Positions 8,538 through 17,308 of a stretch of DNA of 64,000 bases are shown one piece after another; within the stretch, counting starts at the first letter, position 1, and each line of letters starts with the position of its first letter. Below the pieces are notes generated by a model that was given only the letters and a program-made list of their open reading frames with translations, made no database searches and was not told the origin of the DNA. The position numbers were made by a program, and so were the translations under genes. Origin of the DNA: Roseiarcus sp963835215 (GTDB lineage Bacteria > Pseudomonadota > Alphaproteobacteria > Rhizobiales > Beijerinckiaceae); contig CAWIES010000001.1 of assembly GCA_963835215.1 (NCBI GenBank), positions 62,001-126,000 of the forward strand, written 5' to 3'.

Positions 8538-9093
8538 TGTGATGCGTCCCTTTTGATCACTCCCCGAGCACGCAACGTCACGCGCGCGATGGAAGAACGA
8601 TCGAGAAATTAACTTTGAATCGCCGCAGAGCAAGCGCAGCGGACGGCCGCGAGCGCGCAAAATGCGTTGTCTATCGAATTATCGCGCGCACTCGGCCTCC
8701 GCCGCGCCGCTCGTCCTCGCCGGGAAAAGTGCGCGCGCGCGCCGATTGCGGGCGCGTTCGCCCACGCTCGCGAAGCGCGCGCATAGACGGCGCAACTCGG
8801 CGCCATGTGCGCAGAACAACCTTTGTTTCTGCGTCGCTCAGAGAATCGTTGCGCTAGCGTCGAGCGCTGCGTTGCGCGCTCGACGCGCCGCCGCGAAGGC
8901 TTGCGAGGGAGCGCGATATGAGCGCTAGGCGCCATCGCCACGTTTCAGAATGATGCAGCGAGAACCCGAATCGCAATCGAATTTTTCTTGGTGACGGGCA
9001 TCAGTTTTTTGTCGCGCGCGCGTGCGGATTGCGAACTCGCGATGACCCGATTCGTACGAATTCGAGCATCGCGACCGATTCGCGACACGCGCA
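8538..9093. other. 556-base intergenic region
   Basis: No supported gene between the histone-like gene and gatB. A 12-base perfect palindrome ATTCGTACGAAT lies near 9052-9063 just after gatB. Shadow ORFs are Arg/Ala-rich and overlap nothing recognisable. Confidence 0.45.
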
Positions 9094-10581
9094 TCACAGC
9101 CCCAAACGCGCTTTCAAGACGTCGCTGACAGCCTGCGGATTGGCCTTGCCGCCGGTCGTCTTCATCACCTGACCGACGAACCAACCGAGCATGCCGGGCT
9201 TGCTCTTGGCCTGCTCGGCTTTGTCGGGATTGGCGGCAATCACGGCCTCGACCGCTTGGCTGATCGCGCCGGTGTCGGTGACCTGGCGCAGGCCGCGCGT
9301 CTCGACCAACGTGCGCGGATCGGCGCCCTTGTCGGGGCCGAGCAGCATGATCAAAACGTCCTTGGCGATCTTGCCGGAGATGACGCCCTCGCCGATCAGA
9401 TCGACCAGGCTCGCCAGCGCCGCGCTGCTCAGCCCGGCCTCGGAGACTGGCAGATTCTGGGCGTTGGCGGAGGCCGAGAGGTCGCCCATCAGCCAGTTGG
9501 CGACCGCCTTGGCGTCTCGCGCCGCGCCGCCGTGCTTGACCGCCGCCTCGAAGAAATCGGCGGTCTCGCGATCGGCGACCAGCACCGTCGCGTCGTAGGG
9601 CGAGAGCCCGTAGTCGGCGATGAAGCGCGCCTTCTTGGCGTCCGGCAGTTCGGGCAGACCGGCGGCGAGCGTGTCGATCCAAGTCTCGTCGAGTTCCAGC
9701 GGCAATAGGTCCGGGTCAGGGAAGTAGCGGTAGTCGTGCGCCTCCTCCTTGGAGCGCATCGAGCGCGTCTCGCCGCGGGCGGGATCGAACAGGCGCGTCT
9801 CCTGGTCGATGGCGCCGCCATCCTCGATGATGGCGATCTGCCGGCGCGCCTCGACCTCGATCGCCTGGCCAATGAAGCGGATCGAATTGACGTTCTTGAT
9901 CTCGCAGCGGGTGCCGAGCGGCTCGCCCGGGCGACGGACCGAGACGTTGACGTCGGCGCGCAGGTTGCCCTTTTCCATGTCGCCGTCGCACGAGCCGACA
10001 TAGCGCAGAACGCTGCGCAGCTTCCCGACATAGGCCCTGGCTTCCTCGGCCGAACGCATGTCCGGCTTGGAGACGATCTCCATCAGCGCGACGCCGGAAC
10101 GGTTGAGATCGACGAAGCTCATCGTCGGCGACTGATCGTGCAGCGACTTGCCGGCGTCCTGTTCGAGGTGGAGGCGCTCGACGCCGACCTTGATCGAGCG
10201 CTCGGGCGTGAGGTCGACCTGGATCTCGCCTTCGCCGACGATCGGGCTCTTGTACTGCGAGATCTGATAGCCCTGCGGCAGGTCGGGATAGAAGTAGTTC
10301 TTGCGGTCGAAGGTCGAGCGCGGGTTGATCTTGGCCTTGAGGGCGAGGCCGGTGCGCACCGCCTGAGCGACGCATTCGCGGTTGATGACCGGCAGCATGC
10401 CCGGCATCGCAGCGTCGACCAGCGAGACATGGTCGTTGGGCGCGCCGCCGAATTCGGTCGAAGCGCCCGAGAACAGCTTGGCGCGCGAGTTCACCTGCGC
10501 GTGGACCTCGAGGCCGATCACGACCTCCCAATCGCCCGTCGCGCCTTTGATCAGCTTGGAGTTCGCGCTTTCAGCCGACAT
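9094..10581 (-). CDS. gatB: Asp-tRNA(Asn)/Glu-tRNA(Gln) amidotransferase subunit B
   Basis: GatB is the tRNA-binding kinase subunit of the GatCAB complex, which converts misacylated Glu-tRNA(Gln) or Asp-tRNA(Asn) to the correct amide form. The 495 residues match the usual length. Family signatures visible are WEVVIGLEVHAQ near the N-terminus, DRKNYFYPDLPQGYQISQ, MEKGNLRADVNVSVR, and a C-terminal GatB/YqeY helical domain ending GKANPQAVSDVLKARLGL. It is the last gene of a minus-strand gatC-gatA-gatB run, 37 bases after gatA. Confidence 0.97.
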   Translation of the reverse strand: MSAESANSKLIKGATGDWEVVIGLEVHAQVNSRAKLFSGASTEFGGAPNDHVSLVDAAMPGMLPVINRECVAQAVRTGLALKAKINPRSTFDRKNYFYPDLPQGYQISQYKSPIVGEGEIQVDLTPERSIKVGVERLHLEQDAGKSLHDQSPTMSFVDLNRSGVALMEIVSKPDMRSAEEARAYVGKLRSVLRYVGSCDGDMEKGNLRADVNVSVRRPGEPLGTRCEIKNVNSIRFIGQAIEVEARRQIAIIEDGGAIDQETRLFDPARGETRSMRSKEEAHDYRYFPDPDLLPLELDETWIDTLAAGLPELPDAKKARFIADYGLSPYDATVLVADRETADFFEAAVKHGGAARDAKAVANWLMGDLSASANAQNLPVSEAGLSSAALASLVDLIGEGVISGKIAKDVLIMLLGPDKGADPRTLVETRGLRQVTDTGAISQAVEAVIAANPDKAEQAKSKPGMLGWFVGQVMKTTGGKANPQAVSDVLKARLGL

Positions 10582-10618
10582 CTTCAGATCCCTAGTCCCT
10601 TGCGTGCGTCCATTCGCC

Positions 10619-12139
10619 TCAACCCCACCACGCTTCGGGGAACGGCGCGCGTCCCGCCGCGTCCTCGATCGCGTGGCCGAGCGAGAACAGCGTCTCCTCG
10701 CCGAACGGCGGGCCGATCAGTTGCAGGCCGAGCGGCAGGCCTTCGGCCGACTTGCCGGCGGCGACGACGAGGCCTGGCAGTCCGGCCATGTTGACCGTCA
10801 CCGTGAACACGTCGTTGAGGTACATCTCGACCGGGTCGGCCGAGCCTTTCTCGCCGATCGCGAAGGCCGGCGAGGGGGTCGCGGGCGTCAGCATCGCATC
10901 GACGCCATTGGCGAAAGCGAGCTCGAAGTCGCGCTTGATCAGCGTGCGGATCTTCTGAGCGCGCACATAATAGGCGTCGTAATAGCCCGCCGAGAGCACG
11001 TAGGTGCCGATCATTAGGCGCCGGCGCACTTCCGCGCCGAAGCCCTTGGCGCGCGTGTTCTCATAAAGCTCGTCGATGTCGGCGCCGGCTTCGCGCAGGC
11101 CGTAGCGCACGCCGTCGTAGCGGGCGAGATTGCTCGAAGCTTCCGCCGGCGCGACAATATAGTATGCGGGCAGGGCGTGGCGCGTGTTGGGCAGCGACAC
11201 GTCGACCACCTTCGCTCCGGCCGCGCGCAGCCAATCGGCGCCGCGCGCCCACAGCGCCTCGATCTCGGGGTTCATGCCCTCGAGCCGGTATTCGCGCGGG
11301 ATGCCGATGGTCAGGCCCTTGACCGAGGCGCCGATCGCCGCCTCGTAGTCGGGCACGGGCCGATCGACGCAGGTCGAATCCTTGGCGTCATAGCCCGCCA
11401 TCGAGCGCAGCATGATCGCGCAATCGCGCACGTTGCGGGCGAGCGGCCCCGCCTGGTCGAGCGAGGACGCGAAAGCGACGATCCCCCAGCGCGAGCAGCG
11501 CCCGTAGGTCGGCTTGATCCCCGCGGTGCCGGTGAAGGCGGCGGGCTGACGGATCGAGCCGCCGGTGTCGGTCGCGGTCGCGGCGAGACACAGACGCGCC
11601 GCGACCGCCGCCGCGGAGCCGCCCGACGAGCCGCCGGGCGCGAGCAACCCGCGCTTGTCCGCTTTCAGCGCCGCGCGCGCCTGTTCGGCGCTCCAGTTGG
11701 CGGGCAGCCAGGGCGAGGCGACGGGGCCGTAGCACGAGGTCTCGTTCGACGAGCCCATGGCGAACTCGTCCATGTTGAGCTTGCCGAGCATCACCGCGCC
11801 GTCGCGCCAGAGATTGGCGGTGACGCTCGATTCATAGGTCGGCTTGAAGCCGCTAAGGATGTGGCTGCACGCCTGGGTGTGGACGCCGACGGTGGCGTAG
11901 AGATCCTTGATGCCGATCGGCAGTCCTTCGAGCGGGCCGGCGGTTCCCGCCGCAAGCCGCGCGTCGCTGGCGCGCGCCATGTCGAGCGCGCGCTCGGGCG
12001 TCGTCGCGACATAGGCGTTGAGGGCTTTGGCGCGCTCGATCGCTTGCAGGTGCGCCTCGGTCAGCTCGCGCGCGGTGAATTGACGCGCGCGCAACCCATC
12101 GCGGGCCTCGGCGAGCGTCATGGCGGTCAGGTCGGTCAA
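10619..12139 (-). CDS. gatA: Asp-tRNA(Asn)/Glu-tRNA(Gln) amidotransferase subunit A
   Basis: GatA is the glutaminase subunit, releasing ammonia from glutamine for transfer by GatB. At 506 residues it is slightly longer than average. The amidase signature is intact: catalytic Lys in IGIKDLYAT, the Gly/Ser-rich APGGSSGGSAAAVAARL, and the nucleophilic Ser in TGGSIRQPAAFTG, so the Ser-cisSer-Lys triad is present. It lies 59 bases downstream of gatC and directly upstream of gatB on the same strand. Confidence 0.97.
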   Translation of the reverse strand: MTDLTAMTLAEARDGLRARQFTARELTEAHLQAIERAKALNAYVATTPERALDMARASDARLAAGTAGPLEGLPIGIKDLYATVGVHTQACSHILSGFKPTYESSVTANLWRDGAVMLGKLNMDEFAMGSSNETSCYGPVASPWLPANWSAEQARAALKADKRGLLAPGGSSGGSAAAVAARLCLAATATDTGGSIRQPAAFTGTAGIKPTYGRCSRWGIVAFASSLDQAGPLARNVRDCAIMLRSMAGYDAKDSTCVDRPVPDYEAAIGASVKGLTIGIPREYRLEGMNPEIEALWARGADWLRAAGAKVVDVSLPNTRHALPAYYIVAPAEASSNLARYDGVRYGLREAGADIDELYENTRAKGFGAEVRRRLMIGTYVLSAGYYDAYYVRAQKIRTLIKRDFELAFANGVDAMLTPATPSPAFAIGEKGSADPVEMYLNDVFTVTVNMAGLPGLVVAAGKSAEGLPLGLQLIGPPFGEETLFSLGHAIEDAAGRAPFPEAWWG

Positions 12140-12198
12140 GTCGGTTCCTTGTCTTGGGCGGGCTAGGTCTTAGGCAGGCAAGCGCACGGCGCGCTCGC

Positions 12199-12486
12199 TC
12201 ATTCGATGACCTTGGGGACGAGGAAGAACCCGTCCTCGGTGAGCGGCGCATTGGCGAGGATCTGCTTTTCGATGCCGCCATCGGTGACGACGTCCTCGCG
12301 CATCGGCAGCTTGATCGGAATGACCGAGGTCATCGCTTCGACGCCTTCGACGTCCACCGCGCTCAGCGCCTCGACGAAGTCGAGGATCGCGTTGATCTCG
12401 CCTTGCAGAGCGGGCGCCTCGGCGTCGCTGATGGCGATGCGCGCGAGATGCGCGATGCGGCGGACAGTGGCGGAATCGACAGGCAT
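12199..12486 (-). CDS. gatC: Asp-tRNA(Asn)/Glu-tRNA(Gln) amidotransferase subunit C
   Basis: GatC is the 95-residue stabilising subunit that wraps GatA and GatB. The start MPVDSATVRRIAHLARIAIS and the body with LDFVEALSAVDVEGVEAM and a terminal FFLVPKVIE are typical. I place the start at the ATG at 12486. The longer open frame upstream has no family match and runs into the ruvX promoter region. It is first in the gatCAB run and divergent from ruvX. Confidence 0.95.
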   Translation of the reverse strand: MPVDSATVRRIAHLARIAISDAEAPALQGEINAILDFVEALSAVDVEGVEAMTSVIPIKLPMREDVVTDGGIEKQILANAPLTEDGFFLVPKVIE

Positions 12487-12619
12487 CTGGGCTCCACGCT
12501 GCGCGCCGCGGCCGGCGCGCTCGGGTCCTATACCATCGCGTGTTTCCGCGTGGCAACGCTGAGCGAAAGGCGCATTTTCGGCCTTTGGCCAGGCGTTGCG
12601 GCGTGCTAGCGCAGGGACG

Positions 12620-13132
12620 ATGTTGCCTCCGCCCCTCACCATCGAAGCCCTCGCCGAGCGCCTGCCGGCGAAGGCGCGGCTGATCGGCGTCGATCTCGGC
12701 ACGAAGACGATCGGGCTCGCGCTCTCCGACGTCGAGCGGCGCATCGCGACGCCGCTCGCCACGATCAAGCGCACCCGCTTCGCCAAGGACGCCGAGGCGT
12801 TGATTGCGCAAATTCGCGCTCACGGCGCCTTTGCGCTGGTGCTCGGCCTGCCGCTCAGCCTCGATGGCGGCGCGGGCCCGCGAGTCCAGGCGACCCGCGC
12901 CTTCGCGCGCAATTTCGCCGCGCTCGATCCGACGCCGGTCGTCTACTGGGACGAGCGCATGTCGACGGCGGCGGTTCAACGCGCGCTGATCGCCAACGAC
13001 GTCTCGCGCGCCCGCCGCGCCGAAGTCATCGACCAGATGGCCGCCGCCTACATCCTGCAGGGCGCGCTCGACCGCCTCGCTGGCGTGGCCCGGCCGCCCG
13101 GCGCCCAATCGCCGCCGACCTCGGCGCCGTAA
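12620..13132 (+). CDS. ruvX: Putative Holliday junction resolvase RuvX (YqgF)
   Basis: A 170-residue RNase H-fold protein, linked in E. coli to Holliday-junction or pre-16S rRNA processing. Key motifs are present: IGVDLGTKTIGLALSD (first catalytic Asp), LVLGLPLSLDG, and VVYWDERMSTAAVQRAL (second acidic pair). A C-terminal VIDQMAAAYILQGALD carries the last Asp. The ATG at 12620 is preferred over a TTG at 12596. It is divergent from gatC, and the pairing of gatCAB with ruvX is common in Alphaproteobacteria. Confidence 0.94.
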   Translation: MLPPPLTIEALAERLPAKARLIGVDLGTKTIGLALSDVERRIATPLATIKRTRFAKDAEALIAQIRAHGAFALVLGLPLSLDGGAGPRVQATRAFARNFAALDPTPVVYWDERMSTAAVQRALIANDVSRARRAEVIDQMAAAYILQGALDRLAGVARPPGAQSPPTSAP

Positions 13133-13241
13133 CGGAAGCCGCGTTACAGGCGACGACATTCCCGTCCAAGTTCACCTTGAGCGAAAATGCACGCTATGAG
13201 AGTATCGATCTGCGGCACTTTGCGGGTGCAGGAGACAGACG

Positions 13242-13520
13242 ATGAGCGAGCGCAGCTATGCGGCGCGACGGCTCGGCGAACGGCGAGCCGTGGTCCAACA
13301 AGTTTGCGCGCCGCTGGAGCCGCGCGCCGTAGCGCGCCGCCGAGTGAACGCCGGCCGGACCGACGGCGCGGCGGCGGTCGCCGGGTACGTCGCCGAGATG
13401 ACGACCCAACTCGAATCGATGGCGCGCTCAGCCGGCCTCGATCTGCTCGCCTATTTCCTCGCAATGGCCCGCGCCGAGGCGAATGCTGCGCGCGGCGGCG
13501 CAGCGGTTGAGAAGTGCTGA
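13242..13520 (+). CDS. Conserved small hypothetical protein
   Basis: Encodes 92 residues after an AGGAGA RBS. The N-terminal half is Arg-rich and variable. The C-terminal half (GYVAEMTTQLESMARSAGLDLLAYFLAMARAEA) forms an amphipathic helix pair and resembles small proteins common in Rhizobiales with the pattern I(A)xLTxELxxMAxxxxLDxLAYLLxMARLEA. Function unknown. It stands alone between ruvX and a REP pair. Confidence 0.65.
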   Translation: MSERSYAARRLGERRAVVQQVCAPLEPRAVARRRVNAGRTDGAAAVAGYVAEMTTQLESMARSAGLDLLAYFLAMARAEANAARGGAAVEKC

Positions 13521-13602
13521 ATTGCGTAGGGCGGCGATCGTGCGCCGCACGTCGGGAGCGTTCCATCTGCGCTCGGCTCGGATCGACGCCGCGCTCCCGT
13601 CC

Positions 13603-13690
13603 ATGTCCTCCCCGCGCAGGCGGGGATCCAGTGTTGGTCGAGCGCGGCGCAGGTGGAGCGGCTGAATCCCCGCTCGCGCGGGGATGACAA
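13603..13690. repeat. Inverted pair of REP palindromes (REPIN-like)
   Basis: Two palindromes with the same core as 2042-2061 lie head to head: TCCCCGC-GCAG-GCGGGGA (13609-13626) and ATCCCCGC-TCGC-GCGGGGAT (13666-13685). About 40 bases separate them. The outer flanks GTCCTCC and GGATGAC match the extended repeat in opposite orientation. This is the typical form of a non-autonomous REP doublet. Confidence 0.8.
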
Positions 13691-13751
13691 CGCAGGACGA
13701 AGGAATTGTCTCGCTCGATCCAGAAGCGAGACAGACGCGCCAGCGAGCGCC

Positions 13752-14966
13752 CTAATCCCCTTCCGACGCAGTGAGCAGCGCGACGCGATCGCCGCCGATG
13801 CGCTCAATCCGGCCGGCGAGTTCGAGTTCGATCAGGGCGATGCGAACCGCGCGGACATCGGCCTCGGCGGCGCGGGCCAATTCGTCGATCGAGACAGGGG
13901 CCGGGCCGAGCAGCGCGGCGATGCGATCGCTGGCGACGGGCGCGCGGTCGGGCGCCTGGTCGACGCCGCCCACGTCGCTCGAGTTACCCGCCGACGGCTC
14001 GTCGCCGTCCGCCCCGGTTTGCCAGTCCTCTCGCCAGTCTGCGCCATGATGCGGCTCCTCCAGCCGGTCTGCCGCGCCGCGCGCCTTTTGCGTCTCGAGC
14101 GCTTCGAGCGCGTCGTCGAGCCGCGCGCATAGCGTCGCGCCTTCGCGCAGGAGATCGTTGGTCCCTTCCGCGCGCGGATCGAGCGGCGAGCCGGGGACGG
14201 CGAAGACGAGGCGCCCTTGCTCGGCGGCGAGGCGCGCGGTGATCAGCGAGCCCGATCCGCGCGCCGCCTCGACGACGATCACGCCGAGCGACAGGCCGGA
14301 GACGAGGCGGTTGCGGCGCGGGAAGTCGCGCCCGCGCGCCTCCCATTCGATCGGCATTTCTGAGATGACCGCGCCGAATTCGGCGATGCGCGGCAGCAGC
14401 GGCGCCACTTCGGGCGGATAGGGCTTGGCGTGGCCGCCGGCCAGCACGCCGAGCGTGCCGGTTCCGAGCGAAGCTGTGTGCGCGCGTTGGTCGACGCCGC
14501 GCGCGAGGCCCGAGACGACGACATAGCCGGCCGCGCCGAGGCCGCGCGCCAGCCGCTCGGCGAAGGCGAGACCGGCGGCCGAGGCGTTGCGCGAGCCGAC
14601 GATGGCGACGCAGGGTTGCTGCAGCGCCTCCTCGCGACCCAGGAGCGCGAGCAGCGGCGGCGCCGAATCGATGTGACGCAGGTCAGGGGGATATTCGGGC
14701 TCGCCAAAGCCGATGAAGCGCACGTCGAGCCGGCGCGCGAGGTCCAGCTCGCGCTCGACGTCTTCAACGGCGGCGATGCGGATCGGCCGGCTGGCGCCGC
14801 CGCGCCGCGCCATCTCGGGGAGCGCGGCGAGCGCGGCCTGCGCGCCGCCGCAGCGCGCGAGCAGCGCGCGAAAGGTGCGTGGGCCGACGTTCTCCGAGCG
14901 GATCAGCCGCAGCCAGTCGAAACGCTCGTCGTCGCTGAGCCGCGCTTCGACAAGCCCCGCCGCCAT
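13752..14966 (-). CDS. dprA: DNA-processing protein DprA
   Basis: DprA loads RecA onto incoming single-stranded DNA during transformation. The 404-residue protein has a short N-terminal SAM-like region (SENVGPRTFRALLARCGG). The Rossmann-like core follows, with GSRNASAAGLAFAERLARGL and VVSGLARGVDQRAH, the FPRRNRLVSGLS motif, and AVPGSPLDPRAEGTNDLL. A C-terminal winged-helix domain (PVSIDELARAAEADVRAVRIAL) completes it. It follows plsY with 3 bases between stop and start, so the two are co-transcribed. No other competence gene is in the window. Confidence 0.95.
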   Translation of the reverse strand: MAAGLVEARLSDDERFDWLRLIRSENVGPRTFRALLARCGGAQAALAALPEMARRGGASRPIRIAAVEDVERELDLARRLDVRFIGFGEPEYPPDLRHIDSAPPLLALLGREEALQQPCVAIVGSRNASAAGLAFAERLARGLGAAGYVVVSGLARGVDQRAHTASLGTGTLGVLAGGHAKPYPPEVAPLLPRIAEFGAVISEMPIEWEARGRDFPRRNRLVSGLSLGVIVVEAARGSGSLITARLAAEQGRLVFAVPGSPLDPRAEGTNDLLREGATLCARLDDALEALETQKARGAADRLEEPHHGADWREDWQTGADGDEPSAGNSSDVGGVDQAPDRAPVASDRIAALLGPAPVSIDELARAAEADVRAVRIALIELELAGRIERIGGDRVALLTASEGD

Positions 14967-14969
14967 CGC

Positions 14970-15584
14970 TCAATCCTTCCCGTCGATTTCTGCCTTCCGG
15001 CCGATTTTGGTTTCGCTGCCCGCGAGCAGGCGGGCGATGTTGGCGCTGTGGCGAACCCATAGGATCGCCGCCAGCACGGCGAAGACATAGGCGGTGAGCT
15101 TCTCCCCCATCGCCAGCGCGGTGAGCGGCGCCGCGACGCTCGCCGCCAGCGCCGCCGCCGAGGAATAGCGGGTCACGGCCGCGGTCGCGAGCCAGACGAG
15201 AGCGAAGACGATCGCCGCCGGCCAGCACACGCCGATAAGGCCGCCGAGGAAGGTCGCGACGCCCTTCCCGCCGCGAAAGCGCAGCCAGACCGGATAGAGA
15301 TGTCCGAAGAAGGCGCCTGCGGCGCCAGCGAGCGCGCTGGCCGGGCCAAACAGCGCGCCGGCGACCACCACCGCCGCCGTCGCCTTCAGCGCGTCGAGCG
15401 CGAGCGTCGCAGCGGCGAGATCCTTGCGACCGGTGCGCAGCACATTGGTCGCGCCGATGTTGCCCGAGCCGATGGCGCGCAGGTCGCCGGCGCCCGCGAC
15501 CCGCGTCAGCAGCAGCCCGAACGGAATCGAGCCAAAGAGATAGCCAAGCGCCAGGGCGTAAAGATCGGCCAGAGACAGCGCCAT
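14970..15584 (-). CDS. plsY: Glycerol-3-phosphate acyltransferase PlsY
   Basis: PlsY is an inner-membrane enzyme transferring acyl from acyl-phosphate to glycerol-3-phosphate, the first step in phospholipid synthesis. The 204 residues form several membrane helices. The three conserved loop motifs are present: GSIPFGLLLTR, GSGNIGATNVLRTG and the RFRGGKGVAT phosphate-binding loop. The order pyrC-plsY-dprA on one strand is the common Rhizobiales arrangement. Confidence 0.96.
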   Translation of the reverse strand: MALSLADLYALALGYLFGSIPFGLLLTRVAGAGDLRAIGSGNIGATNVLRTGRKDLAAATLALDALKATAAVVVAGALFGPASALAGAAGAFFGHLYPVWLRFRGGKGVATFLGGLIGVCWPAAIVFALVWLATAAVTRYSSAAALAASVAAPLTALAMGEKLTAYVFAVLAAILWVRHSANIARLLAGSETKIGRKAEIDGKD

Positions 15585-15625
15585 GGGGGGAGGTTCGGGT
15601 GAGAAGGGGAAGAGGCGGGTAAAGC

Positions 15626-16919
15626 CTATTCGTGCGCGATGCTTCCGGCAACCAGCGTCAGCTTGACCTTTCCTTCGAGCCGCGCCGCGTCGAAAGGCGT
15701 ATTGCGGCAGCGCGAATGCAGTGTCGCCGGATCGAGCACGTAAGGGCTCTCGGGATCGAAGCGGATAAGATCGGCAGGCGCCCCGATCGCGAGCCGGCCG
15801 CTCGGCAGCCGAAGGATTTCGGCCGGTCGCAACGTCATCGCCCGGATCAGGCGCGGCAGCGAGATGCGCCCGGCGGTGACCAGGCGCAGGCTCGCCGACA
15901 GCATGGTCTCGAGGCCGATCGCGCCAGCGGCCGCTTCGCCGAAGGGTAGGCGCTTGGTTTCGACGTCCTGCGGGTCGTGGTCGGAGACGATGATGTCGAT
16001 CAGCCCGCTGTTCAACGCTTCGACCAGCGCCTCGCGCTCGTCCTCGCCGCGCAGCGGTGGATTGAGCTTTAGGAAGGTGCGGTAGTCGCCGACGTCGATC
16101 TCATTGAGGGTCAGGTTGTTGATCGAGACGCCGCATGTGACGTCGAGGCCGGCGGCGCGCGCCCGCGCCATCGCTTCGAGCGAGAGGACGTTGGAGACCA
16201 GCGCGGCGTGATAGCGCGCGCCGGTCAGCGCGACGAGGCGAAGATCGCGCTCCAGCACTACGGTCTCGGCCTCGCGCGGAATGCCGGTCAGCCCAAGGCG
16301 GCTCGCCCGCTCCCCCTCGGCCATCACGCCCTCGCCAACGAGATCGCGATCCTCGCAAGCGGGCGCCACCAGCACGCCGAAATCGCGCGCGTAGGTGAGG
16401 GCGCGGCGCATCGTCTGGGCGTTGGCGACGCTATGGGGCCCGTCGGAGAAGGCGACCGCGCCGGCCTCGGCGAGCAGGCCGATCTCGGCGATCTCGCGGC
16501 CCTCCAGCCCCTTGGTCAGCGCCGCGCTCGGAAGCACCCGCACCTTGGCGGTGGCGCGCGCACGCCGCAGGATGAAGTCGACCACGGCGGGGTCATCGAC
16601 CGGGGGAATGGTGTCGGGGCGGGCGACCAGCGTCGTCACCCCGCCCGCCGCCGCGGCGGCGCTGGCGCTGGCGATCGTCTCGCGGTGCTCGGCGCCGGGC
16701 TCGCCGATGAAGGCGCGCATGTCGATCAGGCCGGGGCTGAGCACGTCGCCCTCGCAAGCGACGACCAGCGCCTCGGCGGGAATGGTCTGACGCGTGACCC
16801 GCGGGCCGAGCGCGGCGATCTTGCCCTCGACCACCAACAGCCCGCCGCGCGATTCGCGTGAGCGCGGCCGGGTCGATCAGCCGGGCGTCGAGGAAGGCGA
16901 TGGGGCGGGGGGACGGCAC
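15626..16919 (-). CDS. pyrC: Dihydroorotase (PyrC-type), with one apparent frameshift
   Basis: Amidohydrolase-superfamily dihydroorotase for pyrimidine synthesis. The main frame (from 16837) has GDVLSPGLIDMRAFIGEPG, where the usual metal-binding HxH is degenerate (DMRAF). It also has GGVTTLVARPDT, VAPACED, DIIVSDHDPQDVETKR and a final ADLIRFDPE. The missing N-terminus IAFLDARLIDPAAL lies one frame over. Deleting one A near 16852 restores a continuous protein from a GTG at 16919. The lack of the first HxH suggests the non-catalytic or PyrX-like class that partners aspartate carbamoyltransferase; pyrB is not adjacent here, and a tRNA lies upstream instead. Confidence 0.85.
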
Positions 16920-16978
16920 GCCCGTCGCAATAGCCGCGCGGCGAGGGGCAGGCAAGGGGCGCCAGTCGCCGCCCGATC

Positions 16979-17011
16979 CCGTCATGGCCGGGCTTGACGA
17001 AACCCGGCAAA
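16979..17011. repeat. Second type of dispersed palindrome
   Basis: GTCATGGCCGGGCTTGACGAAACCCGGC contains GCCGGG...CCCGGC arms and matches the general form of the 'CATGGCCGGGCTTG' repeats of Bradyrhizobium-like genomes. Only one copy was noticed in the window. Confidence 0.5.
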
Positions 17012-17054
17012 GGCCGCCACGGCGCAACGCCGGCCTCGCTATTGCCTGACCGGT

Positions 17055-17192
17055 CGAAACCGGTTAGAGCGCGCCTCTGCCGCGTGAGGGAGCCTCTCCC
17101 GCCGCGACGCCAAAGGCGCCCGTAGCTCAGCTGGATAGAGCACCAGACTACGAATCTGGGGGTCGGGAGTTCGAATCTCTCCGGGCGCGCCA
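17055..17192. repeat. Left copy of a 138-bp direct repeat containing tRNA-Arg
   Basis: Bases 17055-17192 and 20934-21071 align without gaps from CGAAACC through the end of the tRNA, with only a handful of substitutions. The intervening 3.7 kb is therefore bracketed like an integrated element or a segment created by unequal recombination. Confidence 0.85.
17116..17192 (+). tRNA. tRNA-Arg (ACG), first copy
   Basis: Starts GCGCCCGTAGCTCAGCTGGATAGAGC, anticodon loop CTACGAA (anticodon ACG), T-loop TTCGAAT, ends CGGGCGCGCCA with an encoded CCA. The acceptor stem GCGCCCG/CGGGCGC is perfect, and the anticodon stem CCAGA/TCTGG is fully paired. Wobble A34 would be deaminated to inosine by TadA. Confidence 0.97.
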
Positions 17193-17308
17193 TTTCCCAG
17201 TGCTTTGAATTATCGGTCGATTTGGTTTCGCAGGAGACGACAAAGGTTAGAACTCTTGGGTGTGTAGCGTGCAATTCGCTTTCGAGAAAGTAGTCTCCCC
17301 TGAGGAGG

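Noticed and set aside
8945..9091. 49-residue reading frame after gatB
   Set aside because: No RBS or start beyond the gatB terminus, Arg-rich, no homology pattern.
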